NCBI GenBank assembly: GCA_026954325.1
Contig: JAIXKK010000224.1
Span: 1 to 64,000, forward strand
Length of the DNA: 64,000 nucleotides
Reading direction: 5' to 3'
From: Bryobacterales bacterium
GTDB taxonomy: Bacteria; Acidobacteriota; Terriglobia; Bryobacterales; Bryobacteraceae
Positions within the stretch are counted from its first letter, which is position 1. Each line of letters begins with the position of its first letter. Of this stretch, positions 8,779 to 18,276 are shown piece by piece. The position numbers and the translations under genes were made by a program. A model generated the notes under the pieces. The model was given only the letters and a program-made list of their open reading frames with translations, made no database searches and was not told the DNA's origin.

Positions 8779-9206
8779 TAGAGCACCTCCGGGGGCGTGC
8801 TTTGACTCAGAAAGCTGCCCAGGACGTGGGCCAACTCAGGTCCCTTGATGCGAAGTTCCTCCTGGTGCGCCACGGATAGCGACGCGAGTTTACGGGAGCC
8901 CTTGGCGGTGAGGTGCAAAAGGATCTCCCGCCGGTCTTCCGTACCCGGGCGGCGTTGTACAAGCCCGGCTGATTCGAGCCGGTTGACTAATTCGACGGTG
9001 GTATGGTGGCGCAGAAGCAGGCGCTCGGCCAGGTCCCCGATCGTCGGCCGTCTCCCTTCCGGTATTCCTTTGAGAGCCAGAAGCGCCTGGTGTTGCTGCG
9101 GTTCCAATCCATGCTCCCGCGCCTGGGATTCACTGAAGTGGAGAAAAAGGCGTAACAGGTGACGGAATGCGGCCAGTTCGCGGTAATCGTGCAGAGAGAG
9201 ATTCAT
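8778..9206 (-). CDS. MarR-family transcriptional regulator
   Basis: A 142-residue winged-helix repressor of the MarR type. The helix-turn-helix and wing are clear in PTIGDLAERLLLRHHTTVELVNRL and the following LVQRRPGTEDRREILLHLTAKG, which holds the family's D-R wing motif. The start at 9206 (MNLSLHDYREL) is preferred; the frame runs further upstream but would cover the palindrome at 9220-9240. It forms an operon with the CLC channel, overlapping it by one base. It likely represses its own operon until a small ligand binds; the ligand is unknown. Confidence 0.93.
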   Translation of the reverse strand: MNLSLHDYRELAAFRHLLRLFLHFSESQAREHGLEPQQHQALLALKGIPEGRRPTIGDLAERLLLRHHTTVELVNRLESAGLVQRRPGTEDRREILLHLTAKGSRKLASLSVAHQEELRIKGPELAHVLGSFLSQSTPPEVL

Positions 9207-9219
9207 GCGTAGACTATAT

Positions 9220-9240
9220 AAATATCGTATCACGATATTT
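9220..9240 (-). promoter_or_regulatory. Candidate MarR operator, 9-bp perfect palindrome
   Basis: AAATATCGT-ATC-ACGATATTT is a perfect 9-bp inverted repeat with a 3-nt centre, ending 14 bases upstream of the MarR start codon. Its AT-richness stands out from the GC-rich surroundings. MarR dimers typically bind 16-20 bp palindromes over their own promoters. A weak -35 (TTGCGC) and a -10-like TACGAT inside the palindrome are spaced by 16 nt, so binding would block the promoter (inference). Confidence 0.7.
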
Positions 9241-10009
9241 TTCCGGCGCAAGCCGCGTCCCTGAAGCTTCCTGACGCTGCGCCGTACGCCGCATGAGCCG
9301 GGAGGGCGTTCCTCACCGGCGCGCTGTTGATGCCGCATACGGCATGACTGACGTGTTTTCCGATGGAGCGGCGGCCGGGTACCGCATCACGCGCATCGAG
9401 TGGATCGCTCCCAAGCCCGGCCTGTTAGATCACGCCGCCGCCGGAGAGGTTCTGGTTCATGGGGGCGCGGATGAGGCGCCCGGCAATCAAACAGCCGTGG
9501 ACACCGAGGTTCCCTTCCCGGCGGCGAAAGAGTATAGGGGAACCTGGTGGAACAGGCATGTGGCAAGGGAGTAGTGATCTTGTGGGCCTGCCTGGGAAGA
9601 AACTCCTCATTCGAGCGCCGTTTAGTACGTCTCAGCCGCGAAGCCTCGGCCCCGCCCCGACTGGACCGGATCGAGTTCGGGGAAGTTCAGTGAAGCCGTC
9701 CGCTCGCCAATCGCCATCCGGCCCTCGGAATACACGGCAAGCGCGGTAGCCTGATCGTCCCCCCGCCGTTGGGCGGGCCGCCGCCAAGATAAGCGGCACT
9801 GAGCAATCTGCTCCGGCTGGATTCACTTTGAGAGCGAATTCCCATGATGTTCCGCCGGCAAAGCTCGATGAAAGGCGCCGGGCCGGATCGGAAGATCCTG
9901 GGATGCGGTCCATCCCGTGATGTAGGGAGTTTCCCGGAGAATCCAGGACAATCGCCTGATGTTCGTCAGTGCTTGACCAGTATACGCAGCGATTGCGCGC
10001 CCAACCGCA
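9241..10009. other. Long stretch without a supported gene; possible decayed sequence
   Basis: About 770 bases between the MarR promoter and the formate dehydrogenase beta gene. Short open frames occur on both strands (for example 9293-9574 plus and 9425-9610 minus) but none shows a ribosome site, family motif or normal composition. On the minus strand, directly after the beta subunit, residues reading GRAIAAYTGQALTNI (about 9945-10000) faintly resemble an NrfD/PsrC-type membrane subunit segment (YTGxLLxxT), followed by sequence that cannot be aligned. This may be the remains of the third dehydrogenase subunit, but the match is weak. Confidence 0.35.
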
Positions 10010-10798
10010 TCACCCGCCGTCATGGGACTCCTTCGGCCCCACCTTGATATAGTGCACGAGCGCACCCAGGATGCCGCCGAAAAACACCACGTTGCCGATC
10101 CATTTGAGCGGGCCCTTCCAAAGCGACACCGTCCAGGGGATGGAGGGATCCTTCGGAAGACCATAAGCATCCGGACGATCGGCGTGTTTGAGCACGTAGA
10201 TCACATTCGTACCCCCCACGCCGGGACCGTCGTAAACGCCGGCCTCCGCGAAGCCGTTTTTCTTAAGGTCTTCAGCCCGGCGTTGCGCCATGTAGTGAAG
10301 ATCATCCCGGCTGCCGAAGGTGAGGCAGTTGGTGGGACAGGCCTTGATGCAGGCCGGTTCGAGGCCGACAGCGACACGGTCCGAACACAGCGAGCATTTG
10401 TAAACCTTCTTTGTTTTGGCGCTGAGGCGCGGCACGTCGAAGGGGCAGCCCGTGATGCAGTAGCCGCATCCGATGCAGTTTTCCTGGTGAAAATCGACGA
10501 TGCCGTTGTCCAACTGAACGATTGCCCCCGGGGCCGGGCAGGCCTTGATGCAGCCCGCCTCCGCGCAATGCATACACTGGTATTTCGTCATCAACCAGGC
10601 TTCCGCGCCGTGAAAATCGGTCTCATTAAATTTGATGAGGTTCCAGAAATTCGGCGCTAAATCGGGCATCGTCTGATAGGAATTACGGAACGTGCCGAGC
10701 GTAAATTCCTGGTCGTTCCATTCCTGACAGGCCATCTCACAGGCTTTGCATCCGATGCACAGCGTAGTGTCGATCAGTTTGGCGACTTTCCGCATCAC
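10010..10798 (-). CDS. fdnH: Formate dehydrogenase beta subunit, four [4Fe-4S] clusters
   Basis: This 262-residue iron-sulfur subunit passes electrons from the catalytic subunit to the membrane. Sixteen cysteines fall in four ferredoxin-type sets: CIGCKACEMAC, CMHCAEAGCIKAC, CIGCGYCITGC and CSLC...CIKACPTNC. A single C-terminal hydrophobic helix (WIGNVVFFGGILGALVHYI, about 235-253) anchors it, as in FdnH. The GTG at 10798 overlaps the alpha-subunit stop; an ATG follows as the next codon. No recognisable cytochrome b gamma or NrfD subunit follows, so the route to quinone is unclear: the partner may be elsewhere, lost, or another membrane complex. Confidence 0.95.
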   Translation of the reverse strand: MMRKVAKLIDTTLCIGCKACEMACQEWNDQEFTLGTFRNSYQTMPDLAPNFWNLIKFNETDFHGAEAWLMTKYQCMHCAEAGCIKACPAPGAIVQLDNGIVDFHQENCIGCGYCITGCPFDVPRLSAKTKKVYKCSLCSDRVAVGLEPACIKACPTNCLTFGSRDDLHYMAQRRAEDLKKNGFAEAGVYDGPGVGGTNVIYVLKHADRPDAYGLPKDPSIPWTVSLWKGPLKWIGNVVFFGGILGALVHYIKVGPKESHDGG

Positions 10799-13700
10799 GC
10801 CTTCTCCAGATTCACGAGGAAGCCTTTGTATTCCGGAGTTCCGGAATTCGGATCGAAGGCCGAAGGGGTGAGGTTGTTCACCAGCGGTCCCTTGACGCGC
10901 CCGGCAAAGCCCCAGTGGATAGGGATACCCACCTGGTAGACGGTCTTCCCGTCAACCTTGAGCGGACGGATACGGCGGGTGACCAGCGCCGGGCCCTCCA
11001 CCATGCCGCGCGCCGAGGAGACGCGAACAAGGTCGCCGCCCTGGATTCCCTTTTCCCGAGCCAGCGCCTCGGGAACCTCGACGAAAAAGTTGCTCTGCAG
11101 TTCGCTGCCGGAGGCGACGTGCTTGGTCCAGTAATGAAAATGCTCCGTCAGGCGGAAAGTCAGAGCCACGTACGGATAATCCTTGGATACGCCAAGCTTG
11201 TCGAGCGCGCCGTGGAAGAGTCCGGCCGCGGGGTTGCTTGAGACTTCGCGGTGCAGAGGATTGGCCACCGGGGATTCCACCGGCTCATAATGCTCGGGGA
11301 AGGGTCCCTCGACAAGGTCCTGCGAGAAGAGTTTGGCCACTCCTTCCGGCAGCATGATGAACGCCCCGTAGTCGGTGGGCTTGGCGTCTTTCTTGTAGTC
11401 CGGCACATCGCCGGTCCAGCGTTCGCCATCCCAGCGGATGGGAGTGCGCAGCGGATCCCATCCTTTGCCCTCGGCGTTTTCGGCGGCGCGGTTATAAAGG
11501 ATACGCCGGTTGGCGGGCCAACTCCAACTCCAATTGGAATAGAGCCCGAGTCCGGTGGGATCTTCCTGGCCGCGGCGCGCCATCTGGTTGCCGGTCTCTG
11601 TCCAGGAACCGGAATACAGCCAGTTGCCGCTGATGGTGGAGCCGTCGTCTTTCAGTTCGCCGAAGCCGCTCACCTGTTTGCCCGCCGTCAGGTCGCGGCC
11701 ATTCACTTCGCGGGCCACCTCTTCGAGCGATGGCGAATGCGGCGTCGCGTAATCCCACGTCATTTCGAGCAGCGGCTTGGGAGCCTTGCCGCCCTCCTGC
11801 CGGTAGAGTTCGCGCACCCGGAGGAAGATCCGGGCGATGATCTCCTGATCCGGCTTGGCGTCGCCCGGCGGAGGAGCGGCGGCGTACTTCCATTGCAGCC
11901 ACCGCGACGAGTTGACGAAGCAACCGTCCTTTTCCGCAAAGCAGGCCGCGGGCAGAAGAAACGCCTCGGTCTGAATGTTTGCGGGGTCTACGAAATTCGG
12001 GTAGTATTTCGCGCCGAGCTTTCTCGCATTCCAGAAGGCGGCGGTCTCCGTCTCGAAATTCTCCACCACCACCATCCACTTCAACTTCGCCAGCGCATCG
12101 AGCATCTTCGGCGAATTGGGTCCGTTGGCCACGGGGTTCATCCCGAAGGAAATGAAACCTTCCATCCGGCCGTTGTGCATCTGATCGAAGAAGTGGCCCC
12201 AACTGTAATCGGCGCCTTCGGCGGCTTTGGGAATGTTGACGTAGCCGAACCCGTTCTCTCGCGTGGCGCTCTTGCCATAGTAAGCCTTCAGCAGACTCAC
12301 CATGAACTTCGAGGTATTCGACCAGTAGTTCATCGCGTTCGGGCGAATAGGCTTCGGCGTGAAGGCTTTGACGTATTCCTCGAGGGTCTGGTGGTTGGCG
12401 CCCGGCATTTTGAGGTAGCCGGGGAGGTAGTTCCAGGCCCCCATGTCCGTGGCGCCCTGAATATTCGAATGCCCTCGTTGCGCGTTGACGCCGCCTCCGG
12501 GCATGCCGATATTGCCGAGCAGCAACTGCATCATCGCCGCCGTGTGGATCAACTGTACTGAATGGCTGTGCTGCGTCCAGCCGAGCGCGTAGAGGATGGT
12601 CCCGGAGCGATCCGGCTTGCCGGTGGAGCAGATCACCGCCGCCGCGCGCTCGAATTCCTCCGCCGTGCAGCCGCAGATGTTCGCCACCGCTTGCGAGGTG
12701 TAGCGGGAATAGTGCTTCTTCAGCAACTGGAAGACACAGCGCGGGTTTTCGAGAGTCTGATCGACTTTGGCAAATCCGGACCCATCCGTCTCATATTGCC
12801 AGGTGGATTTTTCGTAGCGCTTCTTTTCCGAGTCCCAGCCAGTGAAGTAGCCATCCTCGAAACCGAAGCCTTCCTTGACGAGGAACGGCGCGTTGGTGTG
12901 GAGCTTGACGTATTCCTCCTGGTAGAGCTTGCGCTCGAGCATGTAGTGGATGAGGCCGCCGAGAAAAGCAATGTCGGTTCCCGAGCGCATCGGCACGTAG
13001 AGGTCGGCCACCGCCGCCGTGCGGTTGAATCGCGGGTCCACCACGACGAGCTTCGCGTTGCGGTGACGTCGGGCTTCCATGACGAAGCGGAAGCCGACCG
13101 GGTGGTTTTCCGCGGGGTTGCCGCCCATCACCAACACGACATCGGTGTTGGCTACATCGGTCCAGCCATTGGTCATCGCCCCTCGTCCGAATGTGGAGGC
13201 CAAACTGGCCACCGTGGGTCCGTGTCAAAGGCGGGCCTGGTTTTCGTAGGCGATGATTCCGAGGCCGTAGCGCAGTTTGCCGAGCAGGTAGTTGATCTCG
13301 TTGGTGTCGGTGCATCCGCCGATCATCGCCACCGATGTAAGGCGGTTCACCACGCGGCCCTGTTCATCTTTCTCGACGAACGTCCGGTCACGCGTTTCCT
13401 TGATGCGGCGCGCGATCTTGTCGACGGCTTCGTCCCAGGCGATGGGCTTCCACTCCGCCGCCCCCGGAGCCCGGTAGAGCGGGCGCGTCAGACGCTCGCC
13501 GTTGACGATGAATTCCTTGAGCGAGATCCCCTTCGAGCACAGCGTGCCGCGGTTCACGGGGCTGTCCGGATCGCCTTCGACATGCACCACCGTGGGCCGC
13601 ACGTTGCGCGCCTTGTCGCCCAGCGTGTGGATCACCACGCTGCAGCCGACCGCGCAATAGGGGCACACACTGTGTGTCTGCGTGGTGCGCGCGATCTTTA

Positions 13701-13821
13701 ATTCCCGCGCGGCGGCTACCGCGGGACGCAGATCGAATCCCAGCCCGGTGGCGGTCAGCGCGCCCGTTGCGCGAAGGGCGCTGGAGCGGAAGAAGGTGCG
13801 GCGGGAGACGGAATCGTTCAT
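10795..13821 (-). CDS. fdnG: Formate dehydrogenase alpha subunit, selenocysteine-containing
   Basis: This is the molybdenum/tungsten bis-MGD catalytic subunit, about 1008 residues, that oxidises formate in the periplasm. A Tat signal (SRRTFFRSS) starts it, followed by the [4Fe-4S] motif CPYCAVGC...GTLCSKG. The frame meets TGA at 13225-13227 in the context NQARL-U-HGPTVASLA, exactly where FdnG-type enzymes carry selenocysteine; the frame is uninterrupted on both sides and a SECIS-like hairpin follows. Standard gene finding would report two genes (ends at 13225 and 10795). ATG at 13821 is the preferred start; a GTG at 13833 is also in frame. The next gene (beta subunit) overlaps by 4 bases. Confidence 0.96.
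13195..13227 (-). promoter_or_regulatory. UGA selenocysteine codon and bacterial SECIS hairpin
   Basis: The UGA at 13227-13225 is followed after 11 nt by GGUGGCC-AGUUU-GGCCUCC. This folds as GG/CC, a U-U mismatch, then a 4-bp GGCC stem closed by a 5-nt loop containing GU. The 11-nt spacing matches that in E. coli fdnG/fdhF, where a stem with a U bulge and a GU-bearing loop is bound by SelB. The hairpin lies wholly inside the coding region. Confidence 0.85.
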
Positions 13822-13990
13822 GGAAATCTTCACAAAGTTGTATCACATTCGACAGGCGGCAGCGGCGGTTGGTTCAGCCTCGCCACTGGCTGAAAGGGGA
13901 GGGTTGACCGCGTGGCTGGATCCGTGAGCGATTTTCGCTGGCATGTGCTAAGCCGCTTGTTCTTTTTCGCTATTCCTGTTAGAAAAGCTT

Positions 13991-15076
13991 ATGCCGCCGG
14001 CAGAACTGCAAGAACTCATCACTCACTTCCGCGAAGCCACATCCGTCAACCTGCACCTGGTCAAGGGTTTCAAAATCCTCCAAGAGCACGATTCATCCGC
14101 AACAGCGAAGGGTTTCGACTTTACTGTCGAGAATCCGCGGGCGCTTGTCCAGCAGATGCGGAACAACAAGAACATGGCGGAAGATCCCGCGCACAAAGGC
14201 CATTACGCCCCCTGGACCACCCCCAATACGAACTTCGGCTTCACGGAGGTTACGCAACCGGATCTTTCCACGACGAAATGGCCCGGGGCGGCGCATATCG
14301 ATTTTGCGATCGGTTCGAGTAAATGCCCGTGCGGCATTCACCTCGATCAGGATCACCGGGTTGTCGGCCGCGACCGGAACGGCATGGCCGTCTGCTCCTA
14401 TGCCAACGACCCTATCGTCAAAGAGGTGATCCACGAAGCCGGGCTGCGTCAGATCCCGCTCAGCGCCTTCAAGATTCGCCCCATCCACGTCTACGACGAC
14501 CCGGAACCGCGCGGCTTCGATTTCGAGTCTCCCGATATTGCCGCCATCGAGGCGATCGTCCGCAGCCTTTCCACCCACAATGAGCCGTCTCCGCCAGCCA
14601 TCCGGATGCTGCCGGATCTCGACGCCCTGGATTTCACGAGCACTACGACAGACGCACCCTACCGTCACGATAACAGCAGGGATGTGACCGGGTGGACCGG
14701 CAATCGCGTCACCCTGGGGCAGGGATACCGCGAGAAAGGCTTTGGCCCGCGCGTGCATATCGAACTGGACAAGGACTCCAACCTGGGCAATGTCCACCTC
14801 GACAAGCATCCTTACCTGAACCCTGACGGAACACCAAACCTGAGGAAGGCGGCCGAACACGGGATCTACGACCTCGCTCCGGGATTTGGATTGGGAGGGC
14901 GGACGAGCCGCTTCACCTGGCAGTTGGTGACCGGCGGGTCTTACACCCCGAAGGGCGGGCGTGAAAGCGTGGAAATCGGCGTTCCGATCAAGCCCGCCGG
15001 CGACAGCGGCCCCATCGGGGGATGGACTATCGGAGTAGGCGTACAGATCCGAATGAGGCGGCGCCGGCCGAGGTAG
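13991..15076 (+). CDS. Unrecognised 361-residue protein
   Basis: I do not recognise this protein. It has no signal peptide or clear membrane helix and starts MPPAELQELITHF. Segments of note are KCPCGIHLDQDH (about 113-124), which pairs two cysteines with two histidines and could bind metal, and GPRVHIELDKDSNLGNVHLDKHPYL in the second half (GPRVHIELDKDSNL about 254-267). The C-terminal quarter (about 300-355) alternates polar and hydrophobic residues with many Gly, as in a beta barrel or beta sandwich, and ends in an Arg-rich tail. GC bias and codon use look like normal local genes. It stands alone between the dehydrogenase operon and a convergent regulator, with no operon partner to suggest a role. 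Confidence 0.7.
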   Translation: MPPAELQELITHFREATSVNLHLVKGFKILQEHDSSATAKGFDFTVENPRALVQQMRNNKNMAEDPAHKGHYAPWTTPNTNFGFTEVTQPDLSTTKWPGAAHIDFAIGSSKCPCGIHLDQDHRVVGRDRNGMAVCSYANDPIVKEVIHEAGLRQIPLSAFKIRPIHVYDDPEPRGFDFESPDIAAIEAIVRSLSTHNEPSPPAIRMLPDLDALDFTSTTTDAPYRHDNSRDVTGWTGNRVTLGQGYREKGFGPRVHIELDKDSNLGNVHLDKHPYLNPDGTPNLRKAAEHGIYDLAPGFGLGGRTSRFTWQLVTGGSYTPKGGRESVEIGVPIKPAGDSGPIGGWTIGVGVQIRMRRRRPR

Positions 15077-15133
15077 ATGTGGATAAGCTCGGGTCCCACC
15101 CGCTTCGCGCGCTCACCGGACCAGTGGGGCATC

Positions 15134-17035
15134 TTACTTTAATCGAGTCCACGCGGCGGCCTTCTCGACCGAAGGGAATCCCATTTTACGCAGTAGATTC
15201 TGAAAGCGCGGCCTGGAATACAGCGCTTCCCAATCCGGGTTTGCCCAAACCATGTGGAGCGGCGGGTCGCGCTCCTTGTAAGCTTTCTCGAGCCACTCCA
15301 GTGCCCGGTCGTGTTCGCCGGCGTGGGACCACAGCAGAGCCACCCGCGTGGCGGGAACGTATGCCGTCCCGGACCGCCGAACCAGCGTTTGCGCGGCTTC
15401 CCTCATTGCAGCCTGATAGCCGGCCCGGCGGTGGCCTCGGTCGAGAGCCTGTACTACCTCAGTGTCTCGCAGCAGTTCATACACGCGGCGGCATTCCGCA
15501 AACGCGGCGCCGTCGTCTCCAGCCCAGTGAAGGCACCGCCAGAGGACCCAACGGTTGACGAAAAAATCCGGCGCCATTTGAACCGCTTGCCGCGCGTGCT
15601 CGACGGCCTTCTCGAACTGCCCCAACAGGGCGTGGCAGCCAGGAACCAAACTGTTCGACATGGGGTGGAGGGGATCGATTTCACGAACAAGCCGGAGTTG
15701 CTCCAGGGCTTCCACCGGGCGCCTCAGCGACACCAGGACCAACGCATAGTTGAAACGCGCGTCCGCGTGGCTGGAGTTGAGTGCGATTGCGCGTCTGAGT
15801 TCCCGCTCGGCAGTGTCCCATCTCCAGTCCACAAAACCGGCTATACCGCCAAGGAGATTGTGTCCGTCAGCCAGGGTATCGTCCAGTTCAACAGCTCTCA
15901 GAGCGGCCGCCTTTGCTTTCGGCAAAGACTCGGTGGGCCGGGCGTAGCCCCAATACCCGCCGGCGCCGTAAGAACGGGCGAGTCCCGCCCACGCGGGCGC
16001 GAAATCTGGATCTTTGGCTACGGCGGCCTGGAAGCTACCGGCGGCTTTGCGCAGACTGTCCGATGTGTAGCCATAGAAAAAATACTTACCCCGAAGATAT
16101 GCTTCCAACGCCTCGGGATTGACCGGCCGCTTGGCGGCCAGCCCATTCTCTTCCTCCGGCGTTACCCTCGCCCGCACCTGCCTGGCAACGTTCCGCGCGA
16201 CCTCGGACTGGAGAGCCAGGATGTCGGCATAGGGGCGTTCGTAGCTTTCGGCCCAGAGATGCTGCTCGGGGTTCGCCCGCACAAGATGGGTGGTGATGCG
16301 GACACGGTCCCCAGAGCGCAGCACCGTGCCCTCCACAATGGCGTCCACCTTCAGTTCCGCGGCGATCTCGGCCAACGGCTTGCCATCCTTCTTGTACCGC
16401 ATCGTTGCCCGACGTGAAACAACCCTCAGTGCCCCGACCCTGCCCAACTCCGTGATCAAGGCCTCGGTGACGCCATCGGCAAAATACTCCTGGTCGGCGT
16501 CCCTCGAGAGATTACTGAACGGCATTACGGCGAGCGAGCGGATCCCAGCCGGCCGGGCGCCTGGCAGGAAGCGGTCGCGCAGGCGGCCTGCATTGAGACT
16601 CAGGAGCAAAGCAACAGCAGCCATGGCGCCCGCGATGCCGGCGCGTTTCCGGCTTAAACGGTGGACATGGCGGCGGTTTTCAACGGGCGCCCGGCTGCCC
16701 TTCTCAACCGGAGCGATGAAGCGATAGCCGCGCTTGGGAAGGGTCTCGATGAAGCGGGGGGTCCCGGCGGAATCATCCAATGCTTCGCGAAGCCTATGAA
16801 CAGCGCGGTTTACGCCGTGTTCGAAATCTCCAAAATCCTCAGTAGGCCAAAGTCTCCGGCGAAGTTCCTCCCGCGTGACGACATCGCCGGGCCGTTCAAG
16901 CAGCATGACGAGCACCTGGAACGGCTGCTCCTGGAGCTTGACCTTGACTCCTCGCCTGCGCAACTCCCCGGCAATCAGATCCGCCTCGAAGAGCCCAAAG
17001 CACACCACGCGGCTTTCCGCACTGTCGCCTTGCAT
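15134..17035 (-). CDS. Winged-helix / transmembrane / TolB-like / TPR regulator (CadC-type)
   Basis: A membrane-tethered transcription factor of about 633 residues. The N-terminal OmpR/CadC winged helix reads FGLFEADLIAGELRRRG...VLVMLLERPGDVVTREELRRRLW...RLREAL and RGYRFIAP. A single membrane helix (about 135-155, AGAMAAVALLLSLNA) follows, then a TolB-like domain (LAVMPFSNLSRDADQEYFADGVTEALITEL) and several TPR repeats to the end. This architecture is very common in acidobacteria; its targets are generally unknown. The start at 17035 (MQGDSAESRVV) is chosen because the DNA-binding domain begins directly after it; the frame extends to 17137. It is divergent from a TPR protein gene, a plausible target. 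Confidence 0.88.
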   Translation of the reverse strand: MQGDSAESRVVCFGLFEADLIAGELRRRGVKVKLQEQPFQVLVMLLERPGDVVTREELRRRLWPTEDFGDFEHGVNRAVHRLREALDDSAGTPRFIETLPKRGYRFIAPVEKGSRAPVENRRHVHRLSRKRAGIAGAMAAVALLLSLNAGRLRDRFLPGARPAGIRSLAVMPFSNLSRDADQEYFADGVTEALITELGRVGALRVVSRRATMRYKKDGKPLAEIAAELKVDAIVEGTVLRSGDRVRITTHLVRANPEQHLWAESYERPYADILALQSEVARNVARQVRARVTPEEENGLAAKRPVNPEALEAYLRGKYFFYGYTSDSLRKAAGSFQAAVAKDPDFAPAWAGLARSYGAGGYWGYARPTESLPKAKAAALRAVELDDTLADGHNLLGGIAGFVDWRWDTAERELRRAIALNSSHADARFNYALVLVSLRRPVEALEQLRLVREIDPLHPMSNSLVPGCHALLGQFEKAVEHARQAVQMAPDFFVNRWVLWRCLHWAGDDGAAFAECRRVYELLRDTEVVQALDRGHRRAGYQAAMREAAQTLVRRSGTAYVPATRVALLWSHAGEHDRALEWLEKAYKERDPPLHMVWANPDWEALYSRPRFQNLLRKMGFPSVEKAAAWTRLK

Positions 17036-17198
17036 GGAGTCAAGCCAGCCGGACAGAGTATACCACGCTGCTCCCGCGGAGATACGCGCTTGGACGTTGC
17101 TGAAATGAGGCCACTTATCCAGGGATATACAGAGCATCCCGCCGGCATTGCACGTGGGCCGCCGCGATGCCTAAGAACGATCTGGAGGAAAGCGCAAT

Positions 17199-18236
17199 AT
17201 GGTTGCTGCCAAACGGTTCCCGGCTCTGCTTTGCATTGTAGTAGGGTCGTCCCTGATCGCGCAGGATCACTTCGCCGGCGGTACGTGGGAAGAAGCTGCG
17301 CGTGCCGCATCCCAGTTCGACCGAGAGGGTAAATACGCCGAAGCGGCGGCAATGCTGGGCGCCGCCCTGAAGGCTGCCGAGCGCCTCGGGGTGCGCGGCG
17401 CGGGCTTAGCGATCCTGTTGAACAACATGGCTTCCCTCTGCCAGGATACGGGCCGCCATGCCGAATCAGAAAAGCTTTACCAGCGCGCGCTGCGGATTCT
17501 GGATGAGGGATCCGGAGCCGATCCCACTCTGGTTCTGACCACGGTCAACAATCTGGTGCTGCTCTACCTCGACACGGGCCGCTACAGCGCTTCAGAGAGG
17601 CTGCTGCTTCGCTATCGGCCCGCGGCCGAAACATTGGGGCCGGATGCGCCGGAAACCTGGACGTTCATGACGAATCTCGCCACTTGCGATCTCGCCCGGC
17701 GGCGGTTTTCCGAGGCAGAAGCCGCCTACAAACAAGTGCTTGCGGACGTCGAGAGAAGCCGTGGGCCTGATCCGGTGGCGGCCTCGCTTCTGACCAATCT
17801 GGGGGTTCTGTATGCGGCCACCGAGCGCTATGGTGAGGCCGCCGGTTTTATGGAGAGATCTTTGAGTCTCTGCCGGCGGGCTTTCGGCGAAGGCCACCCG
17901 GAGACGATTCGGCCGTTGCTGAGAATATCGAGGGTGTATGCCAGGAGCGGGCGGCTTGCCGAGGGTGAACGCTTCGCCAAGGAGGCGTTGACGATTGCCG
18001 CCGGTGCATTAGGCCCGGAGCACCCACTGACGGGCCTTGCTCTTGCCAAATACGCCTTCGTGCTCCGGATGTCAGGCCGCAAGGCGGAAGCAAAGAAACT
18101 CGAGAAACAAGCGCAGGCGATCCATGAAAAAACGGCTCGGGAAAACCCCACGCGCGCCACCGTTGACATCATCGATTTGCTCCCGATTCGCGAGTTGACT
18201 GATCAAGGCCGCAGCGGCCAAGGGAAAGCGCACTAA
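17199..18236 (+). CDS. Secreted tetratricopeptide-repeat protein
   Basis: A 345-residue protein with an N-terminal signal peptide (KRFPALLCIVVGSSLIAQ) and at least six TPR-like 40-residue helical hairpins of the kinesin-light-chain type (LLNNMASLCQDTGRHAESEKLYQRAL, LLTNLGVLYAATERYGEAAGFMERSL, and so on). Such arrays are protein-binding scaffolds. It has no enzymatic motif. It is transcribed divergently from the membrane winged-helix regulator, sharing a 163-bp intergenic region, which suggests it may be a target or a partner of that regulator (inference). Confidence 0.85.
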   Translation: MVAAKRFPALLCIVVGSSLIAQDHFAGGTWEEAARAASQFDREGKYAEAAAMLGAALKAAERLGVRGAGLAILLNNMASLCQDTGRHAESEKLYQRALRILDEGSGADPTLVLTTVNNLVLLYLDTGRYSASERLLLRYRPAAETLGPDAPETWTFMTNLATCDLARRRFSEAEAAYKQVLADVERSRGPDPVAASLLTNLGVLYAATERYGEAAGFMERSLSLCRRAFGEGHPETIRPLLRISRVYARSGRLAEGERFAKEALTIAAGALGPEHPLTGLALAKYAFVLRMSGRKAEAKKLEKQAQAIHEKTARENPTRATVDIIDLLPIRELTDQGRSGQGKAH

Positions 18237-18276
18237 GGAAGAAGAGATTTTACCACTCGGCCCCATCCGCTTCGGT

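Noticed and set aside
9293..9610. Two short open frames on opposite strands between the MarR promoter and the dehydrogenase
   Set aside because: Neither has a ribosome site, conserved motif or operon context; coding status cannot be supported.
11251..13701. Long plus-strand open frames opposite the dehydrogenase gene
   Set aside because: They are antisense shadows with no start sites or recognisable protein features.
13225..13833. Formate dehydrogenase alpha subunit as a pseudogene broken by a stop codon
   Set aside because: The stop is UGA at the exact selenocysteine position, the frame continues on both sides, and a SECIS-like hairpin follows.
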